This document shows positions 1-10,879 of a stretch of DNA of 64,000 nt, in pieces. The stretch is from Chinchilla lanigera. Its lineage: Eukaryota > Chordata > Mammalia > Rodentia > Chinchillidae. How positions within the stretch are numbered: position 1 is the first letter of the stretch; every line of letters begins with the position of its first letter. Where the stretch lies: contig NW_004955464.1 in assembly GCF_000276665.1 (NCBI RefSeq), positions 11,601,532 to 11,665,531 on the forward strand. The letters run 5' to 3'. The position numbers and the translations under genes are program-made. A model generated the notes under the pieces. The model was not told the DNA's origin. It was given only the letters and a program-made list of their open reading frames with translations, and made no database searches.

Positions 1-540
1 AACCAACACAGAATCATAAACAGTTTTAAATACAGTGTACAGTATTAATGTCTATTTTACTACAAACACATCAGACACAAGTCAACGTATAAGACAAAAT
101 TGTCTCATAGACTTAGTAAATTCTCAAATAGCCATTTGTCAGATATTGCCTAACATGTAACAGAAAATACCACCCCCCAGCCAGTATATTTCAGTTTCTT
201 AGTTGCCCAGGTAATAATTCCTTTTCCAGTTTTTGTTGCTTCTGTCTCTTAGAAACAGTTGGTCACTGTGATGCATAGCTGGTCACTATAATGCACATTG
301 TATAAACCAGTCCCCAACTGATAAGCCATTCTGCTCTGTACTCCTGCTTGCTTATCTCGTATAAGCCCTAAAGCACCAGCGATCAGGGCCTGAAATTCTG
401 GGAATGATCCCGATCGGTACCCACAGACATGAATAAATCTGCCTCCAAATCCTGGATGTCATTTCCGTGTTTCTGCTTGCTATTGCAAATAAACACAAGC
501 TTTTTAATTGCTCGCACTTTTCTACTACAAGAAACTATAG
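1..540 (+). mobile_element. LTR-like sequence A (solo LTR or fragment)
   Basis: TATAA at 360-364, AATAAA at 432-437 and a following 'gtttctgcttgc' block give an LTR promoter/poly(A) arrangement. About 341-490 is clearly related to 45358-45500 inside EFCAB14. The 5' boundary is not defined; no coding sequence is attached. Confidence 0.55.
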
Positions 541-1189
541 GGGATGTCTGTTATTCAACTCAATGTCTGCTCAGTAGATTAACCAAGTAGAAGCTTCTAG
601 TCTTGGTAAACCACACTTGTCAAAGAAAGCAGTCCCAAGAGCATTCTGGAACTAATCATTCCTGAAACTGATACAAGCATGACATAGAAACCACCAAAGG
701 GGAGGGAAATGGGTAGACCTGGGCCCTTACCTGCTATTCATTAAAAGCATAACTTGTGGTTTACTTTTTGTTCTCTCAGGGTTTTTTAAGTCATCTTGCC
801 ATAAAACATAACTCTTTTAACCAATGTTTAGGAAAATATTGCCTTTTAGTGATAGAGGAGAAATATAACTCCCAACCTGTTAGATGTAAAATGTGTCAAG
901 TTTGTGCTCTCAAAGAGGAATGAAGTCATGAATCAAAGGAAGATGTTAGGAGAGTCTTATTGGAAACAGAGAGGAATAGCCCTGGATTTCCAAGAGTGGT
1001 CCTGAATGGGGTGGCCTCTGAGGCCCTTTGTCAGGGGTGATTTATACAAAGTCACACTCTGTGTAATGTGTACAATGTGGGTCAAGCTACAATCAACCTA
1101 TATTATCACAAGTTTTGCCACTTAGCTACTATTGATTGATGAAGAAATGAGTCATGTAGAAGGGATGCATGGAAAAAACAAAGGTATTT
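541..1189. other. Intergenic, nothing recognised
   Basis: AT-rich with no convincing ORF. May contain decayed LTR-related material, but I cannot assign it. Confidence 0.4.
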
Positions 1190-2095
1190 TGGGCAAGGGA
1201 TGGGTCCAGATGCTCTGGTCATCCACCCATCTGATGCCTGGCTGGACTTCCTCTGGACCAGGTGGTACTAATTACAGTATAATTTCAAGTTTATGCCCAA
1301 GGGAAGCAAGTAGGCCTGGCCACCGTATCTTCATCTTGAGGCCTAGCCTTCTTCAGATTCGCCTCCAGTCACAATTCTGATGTGTTAACTTTTTTTTGTT
1401 GACCCACTGAGAGCTCAGGCCCTCTCTGACTATATATTAATTTCTATCTAACTTAGCTGCCTGTAAGGTGTATTAGGACCCCTTCTACTAATACTAGAAG
1501 CAGCCTTCACGCTATGGATACATAGCATTTCTGAGAAGCTAAAGAATTTAAACATTTAAGTAAAAGAATGCTCAGCCAGTGCTATATTAACATATGTTTC
1601 ACATTTTCTCAGTGTTCAACTAACTCTGATTCTTAAGAGACTTTAAGATCCTAACAACCTCAAAAAAATCTAATTATATTCCCTTTATACTTTCAGTTTC
1701 TCTTATAACCTTCATGAAACTGAAAATACTATCCCAGAATTCAAACAATTAAAATATAATTCTAATGGCTTAACACACGTAAAATGCATGTTAACAGTTT
1801 TGGGGTAACTTTTTATTACAGACAGCTAAGTTACATAGAAATGAATACGCAGTCAGACATGGACTGGGCCCTTGAGGAAGTCAGCATGAGAAATGAGACA
1901 AAAAAATTGTGGCTGGAAGCAAACCTGAAGGGAGCCTGGCCTCTGGAAGCAGATGCAAAAACCAGGTCTGAGGGAAAAAAAAACAAAACAAAAAACCTTG
2001 AGGTTATACTGTAATTAGCACCACCTGGTCCAGTGGGGCCAGATAGGCAGGAGACACATAGGTTGGTAGCCAGACTATCTGGACCCATCCCTTCT
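1190..2095. repeat. Divergent inverted repeat of unknown family
   Basis: 1195-1455 matches the reverse complement of about 1815-2093. Shared blocks include 'gggatgggtccagat', 'tggaccaggtggt' and 'taacttagctg'. Arms are about 260-280 bp and moderately diverged, with a spacer of about 350 bp. Confidence 0.6.
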
Positions 2096-2097
2096 CC

Positions 2098-2420
2098 TTA
2101 ATTCTCCTTTAATTCTCCCCTATACTCTTGCCACATGACTAATTTCCCTATTGGATCAATATTAGTTAAGCAGCTATACTTGTAATAATACAGCTTGGTT
2201 GTAGTTTGATCCATGTTGTACCCATGTTGGGATTTTGCTGTGTAAACTACCTCTGACCAAGAGATTTGATGACCAGCCATTCAGGAGCCCTCTTAGAAAT
2301 CCAGGAGTTATTCCTCTTATTTCCAATAAAACTCTCCATACTTCCTCCTTTGATTTGTAATTTCATTCCTCAACGTTGTGAGACCACAGACTTGACACAT
2401 CTGACGTTCAACAAGTTGGG
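2098..2420 (+). mobile_element. Possible decayed LTR 3' part and leader
   Basis: AATAAA near 2326, a U5-like tail, then 'gttgggacctg' and a splice-donor-like 'aaggtaag' at about 2471-2478. Resembles an endogenous retrovirus leader but is too degraded to assign. Confidence 0.25.
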
Positions 2421-2518
2421 ACCTGTTTTTCCCATATCATAATGGAGGTTCCACCAAGATCATTGGAAGAAGGTAAGAGTTTGCTTTTGTTTCATGGCAT
2501 CTCTAAAATATTTTGACT

Positions 2519-2671
2519 AGCCAAGCAAGGTGGCACATATCTGTAGTCCCAGCACTTGAGAGGCTGAGGCAGGAGGATCACCATGAGTTCAAAGGCAGCC
2601 TGGACTACACAACAAGCGCATGGCCAGCCTGAGCTACATAGTGAGAATCTATCTCAAAAAGAAAAAAAAAA
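2519..2671 (+). mobile_element. B1 SINE
   Basis: 'agcactt..aggctgaggcaggaggatc' core with an internal 'gccagcct..gctacatagtgag' duplication and an A-rich tail. Confidence 0.85.
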
Positions 2672-3364
2672 GATTGTGACTCATTTAGGCCATCAAGAAT
2701 TGTCACCCCTTGTCTGTTGGTTGCTTATATTTTTAATAGCTTTAAGTTGAGAGCATGGAAAGATTGTGATGCCTTTTATATTTGGGGTTGCTTTGATAGA
2801 ACATCCTTTATTTTGCAAACAGGGTCCTGTATTCCTCTTACTTGTCTGGCAGTTACAAGATGGCTTGGTTACTTCTTGCAGACACCTCTTTGGGATGGCT
2901 TTTTGGCTTGCAGCCCATATTCTTGGATAGCTGAGGATTCAGTTGGAGGCTATGGGACAGGTTTTGGCAGTTCACCTCAGGAGGCATGGTTGTTATTAGT
3001 ATCAGTAATATTATTCTCTTTGCAATCCCAGAAACGTTTTTTCCTTTTCAACTGGGGGCTCCTAAACCCTTAGAAAGTGAGTATTCATCTGTAAAGGCCC
3101 TGAAGAGAGGCATTTCTTTTAGACCACATAGTCCCATCCCTGGGTTAGAAGGAACTCGAAAAATCATCCTCTTCCAGGAAGACAGGTTATAAGGATGTGG
3201 TCTATCCAGCATCTTAAGCAAGAGTCTTTCATGTAACTGGCAAGAAAAACTGTCCTGAGACATTGTAGGAGTGAGCCTACCCCTGGGTGACCCCAGGGAA
3301 AGCTATCTCCAAAGCACACATATTTATCAGCCCTAAATGCTATGAAAGGAACACCCAAATCTTG

Positions 3365-3365
<1 letters not shown>

Positions 3366-3425
<60 letters not shown>

Positions 3426-3448
3426 GTCTCTGTCTCTTTCTCTCTCTC
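3366..3448. repeat. (TC)n microsatellite
   Basis: Nearly pure TC run with a few TG interruptions at its 3' end. Confidence 0.95.
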
Positions 3449-4623
3449 GAGAAAAATTAGAAAACAGTCATTTGGTTCCCTTGACCAGTACTTTAATTTT
3501 CTGTTTGGCAATTCTTCCTCTCTTAAACAGGGCTATTAGAGTGGAAGTCAGTTATAACATTTATGTTTTACTAAGGACCAAAAACCCACACTAAAAAGTT
3601 TTTGGTCTTGTCTTTCTGCCCTTGGGATAGTGAGGTTTTGGAAAACAGTCATGACCCCTGCACAGATAAAGTTCTTGTGCCTTGCATGGAGAGGTGCTGT
3701 TGGATCAGACGCTCTTCTGTCCCTTTTCCACTGCCCTTCCCCTGAAAATAATGCAGTTCAGTTTGCTCAGAGTAAATCTCTTCCCTGTGGCTGCCAGATT
3801 CCAGGACTCTCGGGTGACCATGTTTCCCGTCCCTCTCGGATGGTGAGTTTTCCCCTCCCTGTGCCCCTTCAGTGCGTGGCTTACAACTGTCCATCACTAG
3901 CTGTTTTATGACTCCAGAGTGAAGCCGGCCTTCACTCTCACACGCTGGAAAACCACTCCGCTTGGAGGATACTCCAAAGGAGGCATGTATCTCATGCCAC
4001 CCTGAAGGACACTGATGGGTATGAAAAACACCTCCATTAGGCCCACATCTTGCATTCCCTATTCCCTCTGACTTTTCACTGAGCAAAATTCTCCAAAACT
4101 GGTCTAAATTTAATCCTCAAACTCTTTAAAAAAAAAAAAATATATATGGTTAGTCCCAGTTTGTCTGTGTTTCTGCCCCTAGGATAGGACCTGGAATTAG
4201 AAAATATCTCCACTCCCTTTCTCCTCCTGAGTCACAGGTAACTAAAACTTTCTATGGAGTCTCAAAGTAGCACAAGCACTTTTACTCCTGAACAATTTAC
4301 AACAGAGCTCCTCAAACATACCGCCAGGGTCTCTACCTCTCAAAATTTCTGGATCCAAACTTTTTTGTTGACAAATGGTTCAAAAACTTTGAACTCTATC
4401 TATATGGGCTCCCAAAGAAGCCTCGGAACAACATGAAGCCCAAAATGGCTTGTGTAGTTCTAGACAATGCTGAAACCCTGTGCCCATCCTAGAATAAAGG
4501 TGGTTATAGAAAGAGAAAGGCAAAAGAAACAAAGCAAACAAAAGAATAGCAATGCAAACCAAAGCAAATAAGTACTCCAAAAATGCCTGGGAATTTTTTT
4601 CTACCTCTGTGTCTCTTCTCACA

Positions 4624-4777
4624 CCAGTCAGTGCCCCAAAATAACCTGCAGTAGATCCAAATGGCCACAAATGGTGAAGGCTCTTGCCTCACTACAAATA
4701 GCACTGATGACCAGTCAGTGGCCCAAAATGACCTGCAATCGGTCCAAAATGCCTCAAACAGTGAAGGTTCTTACCTC
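4624..4777 (+). repeat. Two-copy direct repeat, 87-bp period
   Basis: Copies at 4624-4690 and 4711-4777, both running from 'ccagtcagtg' through 'gtgaagg.tctt.cctc', with about 80% similarity by eye. Confidence 0.6.
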
Positions 4778-5399
4778 GCCCAAATGGTACAGCTGAATGG
4801 CCTAAGAGGAGGTCCAAACTGTGATGACAGTAGATCACTGGGATACACTTTCCAGCAGGAAACCAGGCGGAACTTGTCAGCTCCCTACACAACCTTTTTT
4901 CCTTTTACTAACAAAAGCATTTCTAGATACCTGATGCCATGAACAGGAAAAGAGGAAGATTCCTGGGTGCAAAAGTGTCCAAAGTGTCCCTGGCAGCTGC
5001 TGGAACATCCCTGGAGTCTTAACCATGGGTTCAGCCAGCCAGAAACAGCCAGTGCCTTTTGCCAAGGGCCTGTTGGGATGCATGCCGCTCAGGAGCTGGA
5101 CTTACATCCTGGCTGACTCTGACAAAACTGTTACAGGCCACTTAAATTTGTATGCTTGCGTTCATTTGCTTGCCACTGCCCAAATCAGAGGAGCTGTTTG
5201 ATTAAAAGGGAAAAAGGATTTATTCAAAGCTAGCTCTGAAAAGCTGGAGAAGCCCATTTACTTCCAATCGCCATCTCCAGAAGTATCATTCATAATACCA
5301 AAACATTAGCAACAACTCCAATACTCATTGACAGGAAATGGACAAATAAATTGCAATATACTTATACTGATACAGCAAGTGAGTAAGAAAAGTTTTCAA

Positions 5400-5820
5400 A
5401 AGTTTTAAAAATTTAGTTTCTCACAAGAAAACCCAAAAGGCTGGAATGAGCAAAGCTTTATTGAGCTGGCTGGCAGACAGTCTCTAACCAGGAACCAGAG
5501 ACGTCCGGGCCAGTCTGGGTCTCACCTTCAGTTTAAGTACATTTTTAGATTTCCATAGTAATCATTACCTCATTTTTGGAAATCTTACAAGAATGTCACA
5601 CAATTATCACGAAGTTTACTTCTCCTAGAAGCTGTCAGACAGCCGGATTCCAGATGACCATTGCAGTTTAACTTCTGTCCTACTTCCCAATTTGTCCTGT
5701 TGTTCTGTTCCCATTTTATGGCTCTGCTCTCCTTTAAGTGGGTTGATAACTAACCAAGGGGATAGGGTGATGAGTGGGGTCAACTACAGTTTAAGTGAAC
5801 CTAAGTGACTTCTCTTAATG
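5400..5820 (-). mobile_element. Probable LTR fragment on the minus strand
   Basis: Read on the minus strand it gives an AATAAAGCTTTGC-type poly(A)/U5 segment (complement of about 5450-5462) followed by a short T-rich tail, as in many retroviral LTRs. No internal genes seen. Confidence 0.35.
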
Positions 5821-5961
5821 TGGAGTTAAAAAAAGAAAACAGAGTCTCTCTTTCCTTATCAATACAAACGAATATTTTTATATACCAGCCAGACTGAGTA
5901 AACTATAGCCCATATAACAACATGAATGACTCCTGATAACATAATAACAAAATAAAAGCAA

Positions 5962-6080
5962 GGGGCTGGGGATTTAGCTCAGTGGCAAAGCGCCTGCCTG
6001 GCAAGCGCAAGGTCGTGAGTTCGGTTCCCGGTACCGGAGAAAAACCAAAAATAAGTAAATAAATAAATAAATAAATAAAA
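5962..6080 (+). mobile_element. ID-type SINE, young copy
   Basis: Starts 'ggggctggggatttagctc', has tRNA-like A and B boxes, then an A-rich tail expanded to (AAAT)n. Flanked by the duplication 'aaataaaagcaa'. Confidence 0.92.
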
Positions 6081-8141
6081 AGCAAGTCTCAGAAGACTGA
6101 TATAGCACGCTATCCTTTTTATAAATTTTAATGACAACTAAAACTTTTTAAACAGGTATATATATTTTTAATCAAATAAACTATAAATATAAATTTCAGA
6201 ATGTGTTTACCTGGGGATGGAGAAAGAGGATGGACACTTAAATGTAAATTAGTATTATTTGTTGGATTGAATTGGGGAGAGAGATGAGGGGGAGAGAGAG
6301 AGGAGGAGGAGGAATAGGGAGAAAAGGAAAGCAATCCATGCAAGGACCAATGAAAACAATGTCAAGAGTCACAACTACAGATTTATAACCCAGTTTTGTG
6401 CATATTGTCAATCAAAAAGAGGGAGAAGAAGAGGAAGTCACCTAAGCAACCTGGGAGGAGTCAGGGAAAGCTTTCTGGAAACAAGGACATCTAAATTGAG
6501 TAGCACCTAATATTTACCCAGATCAAGGAAGCACAAAGGGACTTTACAGGGAAAATTAGCATGGAAAGACTAAATGCCAAAAATATGGATCTACAGGATG
6601 TTCAAGATAACTATTGAGCAGAGTGGGAAGTAGACCATGAGTAGAACCAGGACTCAGGAACCAAGTAAGTCCTGAGCCACCTCCAACAGCCTCCAACCTA
6701 GGTTGGAGCCTAGGAAAGTGACCGAGTCAAAATGATACTGCATGATGGATCTGATTCCAGGCTTTTGTGTATGACAAGCAAAGAATTGTAAGTGTACACC
6801 TAATGGTAAAAGAAAAAGCAGCTACACTCATTGAAGATGATGAGCTCAGGGAAGGTCCATGCCAACACAAAGGTGGCATGGACAGAAAAATGGTATCAGG
6901 ACCACAGAATAATTTTTAAACACACACACACAAAAAAAAAAAAAATCAGGCTTCTGGAATTTAAACGATGTGCACCCCAGCCCAGGTGCCTCTAAGTGAG
7001 TCTCTAGATAAGAATGACAAAATGATTGACAGGGTGCTGAGTCATCTCAGGGTCTTTCAATATCCACGTCCATCCCTGAACCCACTCTGATTAAATTTCA
7101 CGCATAAGGTACAGTCCATATGCATGAACCTTTAACAAAGTTCAAGTGGGGAAAAGGTTACTGATGATTAGGCCATGAGATTTAACATGCATGTGCTCTG
7201 GCCTGGAGCTTTAGAGATTTCATTGGTCTTTGTTATTTTTAATTTTGCTTCTCTTAGAACAATGGAAGGAGAACTGGTCCTGGGATGTTGCCCAAATTCA
7301 GATGGAGTGGAAGGGGAATGGTCTCCCAACTGTGCTACCTGTACTAAAAATCCTCCTGTTCCCTTAGATTTGAAACCTATTCCACTTTATCTGGGCAAGT
7401 CAGACTCATCAAAGCAACGCTAACCTAAGGGATCTAAACAGAGAGGGAGCGAGCACACATCCCCACACCATCTTTTACCAAAACCCAAGGCCTCAGCTTC
7501 TACTATAGAAGGGGTGATGCTGGACTTGATTTTTTACTAGTCCTGAAATCTCAGATTGGAATGCAGGTTGCCTTCAAGGGTTGGAAATGAACACTTACAC
7601 ATCAGCACCATAGACAGCGCTCTTGCTTCCCTTTTTCATCTTCTCAGGGTTTCTCTGAAGCTAGAAAGATGTGGGTGGAGCTTCACCTGAACCCTAAGAT
7701 TTTTTAAAAAGGAAGTGGAGGCTCTGCCCATGGTGCTAATGTGTAAGTCTCCAATGAAGGAACCTTGGGAAGGGAAATCCAACATAGTTGGTAGCCTGTG
7801 TCTTGCATACATTTGCTTGTGGCAAAGATTTCTTTACCTCCTATTTCTCTGATTCTTCCCCCTAATCTCCCAAGCCAAGGATTGAAAGGCTTTAGAACTC
7901 CTCCTATTTTCACTCATCCCATTAGTGATCTAACCTAGCTCTGTGTATATAAATATATCTTAATCTCAACTTCTGCCCTGAACTTCTGAGGCATATCTGT
8001 GATAGATACATTTGGATGTCCAATAGGCATCTCAAACTTAGCACTTCTATAACAAAACTTTTGATCTATTCTTCCCAAAATGACTCCTCCCACCATCTTC
8101 CCCGTTTCAAAAATTAACAATTGTCTTCCAGTTGTTTGGGG
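6081..8141. other. Intergenic, old repeats only
   Basis: GA-rich tract 6275-6325; L2-like words near 6450-6640; a short (CA)n/A tract 6920-6945. No supported gene. Confidence 0.4.
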
Positions 8142-8243
8142 TTTTTTGTTTTGTTTTGGTTTGGTTTTTGTACCGGGAATCAAACTCAGGATCTTGCACT
8201 TGCCAGGCAGGCGCATATGCCGCTGAGCTATATCCCCAGCCCT
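8142..8243 (-). mobile_element. ID-type SINE
   Basis: Reverse-strand ID body (ending '..gagctatatccccagccc') with a T-rich tail. Target duplication 'tcttccagttgtttgg' is on both sides (8125-8140 and 8243-8258). Confidence 0.9.
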
Positions 8244-8394
8244 CTTCCAGTTGTTTGGACCTTAACTTCTTTCGTTCTCTCTCTTTCTTTCTTCCTTCCT
8301 TTCTTTCACATTTCATAACCAATCATCAGCAAAGTCAGTCAGCTCTACCTTCAAAATGTACTCATAAGCCAACCAATTCACACCACCTCCATCT

Positions 8395-8880
8395 TGACCC
8401 AAATCACCATCACTTCTGTATTATGGCAATAGCCTCTAAATTGATTTCCCTGCTTCTGCTCTTCCCCCTTTGATTCTACCCTGAATATGACAACAAGGCG
8501 ATCCAGTTAAAACGTTAAGAGAGATCATATAATTCCTCTTAGCACTCTTCAATGGCTCCCTAACTTAGAGTAAAGGCTATAATCTTTACAAGAGCCTACA
8601 AGGCCCTAAATTATTTGACTTTCCACTACCTGTCTGACCTTATCTTCTGCTTCTTTCTGCATCCACCATTCCACTGCAGCCATACTGGTATTCTCATTCT
8701 TCTCAAACATGTCAACATAGCTACTTTCTCTTCTTTTATGTGAAATCATTTCTCCCAAGATTTCCATGTGATTTGTTCCCTAACCTTTCTCACATCTTGG
8801 TTACCATCATATCTGTTAAGTCTAAGAATCAAATAGTGTAAATCTACCAACTTTTTTCTCTTTCAAAAGTTTTTGGACTT
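8395..8880 (+). mobile_element. L2-like LINE fragment
   Basis: Contains L2-type words such as 'tcttcaatggctccc' and 'agagcctacaaggccctaaa'. Old and diverged. Confidence 0.5.
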
Positions 8881-8920
8881 TTTCTAGGTTCTTTGCATTT
8901 TCATATATATTAAGTATATA

Positions 8921-9047
8921 GGGGCTGGGGATTTAGCTCAGCGGCAAAGCGCCTGCCTGGCAAGCACAAGGTCGTGAGTTCGGTTCCTGGTACCGGAGAA
9001 AAACCAAAAAAAAATAAAATAAAATAAAATAAAAATAAAATAAAATA
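8921..9047 (+). mobile_element. ID-type SINE, young copy
   Basis: Near-identical to the 5962 copy; the tail has grown into (AAAAT)n. Flanking duplication 'taagtatata' / 'taaagtatata'. Confidence 0.92.
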
Positions 9048-9130
9048 AAGTATATAAACATGTATCTTTAACTTAGAAGTTTACAAAAAAAGAAAAAAGC
9101 TGTTGATCTTTTGCCTAAGATTTCACTGAA

Positions 9131-9225
9131 GGGCTGAGGACATGGCTTGGTGGTACAGAACTTCCCTAGCATGCCCGAGGCCCTGGGTTTGATCCCCAGA
9201 ACCAGAAAGAAAAGAAAAGAAAGAA
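9131..9225 (+). mobile_element. Older ID SINE
   Basis: 'gggctgaggacatggcttgg' ... 'gccctgggtttgatcccca', diverged from the young subfamily and closer to the ancestral ID form. Confidence 0.75.
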
Positions 9226-10071
9226 GAGAGAAGAAACAAAAGATGAAAAAGACCACAATCAGTCTATAGGTCAATTTTTGAGTAATTGACGTCCTAACAG
9301 CAATGTCTCCCAATCTATGAATATAGTTTCTGCATTCCTTTACTTGGGTCTCTCAGCAACATGTTGCACTTGCCATGTACATGCATAATTTTATACATAA
9401 TTCCTGAAACTGATCCATAAATATGCCATATTTTATATTATTGTAAGTAATATTATTTTGAAGTTCCATTTTCCAATTATCAGGAGTTGTTTGGAACTCT
9501 CATTCCTAATGCATAAAAACACAATTGATATTTATAAACTGAGCTTTTGTCGTGTAACTTTGCTAAATTAATATTAGCTTTAATTAATATTAGTTCTAAC
9601 TTTTTCGTAGATTCCTCAGTGCTCTTTGTATCACCTGCAAGTCAAAATAGCTTTGCTTCTGCATATTTATAGTATGGTTTTGGTTTTGGTTTTGGTTTTG
9701 ACTATGTCACTAACTAAGACACTGGTACAATGTTGAGCAGAAATGGTAAAAGCAGACATCCTTGCCTTATTCCTAATCTTAGATAGAGTGTTTGATCGCT
9801 CAGAATTGTGCGATATTAGTTCCAGGTTTTTGCAGATGCTGTTTATCACACTAAGGAAGTTCCTTTCCTCAATGGTGAGAGCTATCAAATGCCTGTTTCT
9901 ACACATACTATGAGGATCATACTGTTTTCCTCCCTTATTCTACGTTATGAATTACATTGATTCTCAAATATTAAACCAATATTTCATTTCTGGGATGAAC
10001 CCCAGTTGGTCATGATATTTTATATATTTTTGGTTTTAATTTGCTAATACTTGTTAAATATTTTTACACCT

Positions 10072-10186
10072 CTTTTTTGGAGACAAGGTCTCACTATGTA
10101 GTTGAGCCTGGCTTCGAACTCATGATAATCCTCCTACCTCAGCCTCCCAAGTACTGGGATTACAGGCACGTGCCACCACACCCAGT
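10072..10186 (-). mobile_element. B1 SINE
   Basis: T-run, then 'agcctcccaagtactgggat' and 'ccaccacacccag': a reverse-strand B1 inserted in L1. Confidence 0.88.
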
Positions 10187-10328
10187 TATATCTTTTTCTC
10201 AGAGAATATTATTTGTAGTTTTCTTACCTTGTAATGTGTTTGATTTTAACATTAGGATAACACTAGCTCAAAAAAGCTGGAAATTTTCCTCATCCCATAT
10301 TTTTCAATAAGTTTGCATTAGATTTTTA

Positions 10329-10364
10329 TATTATTATTATTATTATCATTATTATTATTATTAT
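10329..10364. repeat. (TTA)n microsatellite
   Basis: Repeated 'tta' units with one 'tca' interruption. Confidence 0.85.
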
Positions 10365-10586
10365 ACACCTAACAGAATTGACAAGTGAAGCTCTATAGGC
10401 TTGGCCTGGCTCTTTTTTTGGATTTATGAGGAGCAGGTTGTAATGACATACATCATTTAGTTTATTTAATAGAAAGAGGGCTGTTCAGATTTTTTTCTTG
10501 AGTAAGCTTTGGCAGTTTGTATTTACCAAGGAATTTGTCCATTTCATCTAAACTGTTAAATTTATTAGCCAAAGTTTATTTTTAAT

Positions 10587-10640
10587 GAGTAATGGCTTAC
10601 TCATAATGGATGAGTAATGGATTACTCATAATGGATGAGT
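10587..10640. repeat. 25-bp tandem repeat, about 2.2 copies
   Basis: Units begin at 10587, 10612 and 10637 with 'gagtaatgg.ttactcataa'. Each contains an inverted gagtaa/ttactc pair. Confidence 0.8.
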
Positions 10641-10764
10641 AAACTAATAAGTGAGTGAATAAGTGAAAAATAACACCATTTGAAAACTTTTCACCATGCC
10701 AACCCTCTTTTTTGCATCTTGTATCATGGTATTGATCACATAAAAATATTTCTCTATCTCTGTT

Positions 10765-10801
10765 TCTCTCTCTCTCTCTCTCACTCACACACACAGAGAG
10801 A

Positions 10802-10871
<70 letters not shown>
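10765..10871. repeat. Compound (TC)n(AC)n(GA)n microsatellite
   Basis: TC run 10765-10782, CA run about 10783-10794, GA run 10795-10871. The TC and GA runs are mutually complementary, so the tract can fold back. Confidence 0.95.
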
Positions 10872-10873
<2 letters not shown>

Positions 10874-10879
10874 CCTTTA

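Larger units (their letters stand above)
2672..5400. other. Intergenic, mostly unassigned; no gene supported
   Basis: Holds a (TC)n microsatellite (3366-3448) and an 87-bp-period duplication (4624-4777). ORFs here are short, low complexity or without family signals. It lies between LTR-like sequences, so decayed retroviral internal sequence is possible but not shown. Confidence 0.4.
9400..10660 (-). mobile_element. L1 ORF2-region remnant, antisense, interrupted by a B1
   Basis: The plus strand shows typical antisense L1 ORF2 words: 'tctgggatgaaccccagttggtcatg' (9991-10012 region) and 'ggaatttgtccatttcatct'. Many stops; not coding. B1 at 10072-10186 splits it. Confidence 0.75.

Noticed and set aside
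3164..3511. Glu/Arg-repeat ORF on the minus strand
   Set aside because: Translation of the (TC)n microsatellite.
4661..4942. 93-codon ORF as a retroviral gag gene
   Set aside because: No nucleocapsid or other gag motif visible; only the duplication and nearby LTR-like text hint at it.
5962..6030. tRNA-like gene (A and B boxes) at this and other ID copies
   Set aside because: Repeated 11 times with A-rich tails and target duplications; SINEs, not tRNA genes.
10587..10640. CRISPR-like short repeat
   Set aside because: Only about 2.2 directly adjacent units without spacers, in a mammalian genome.
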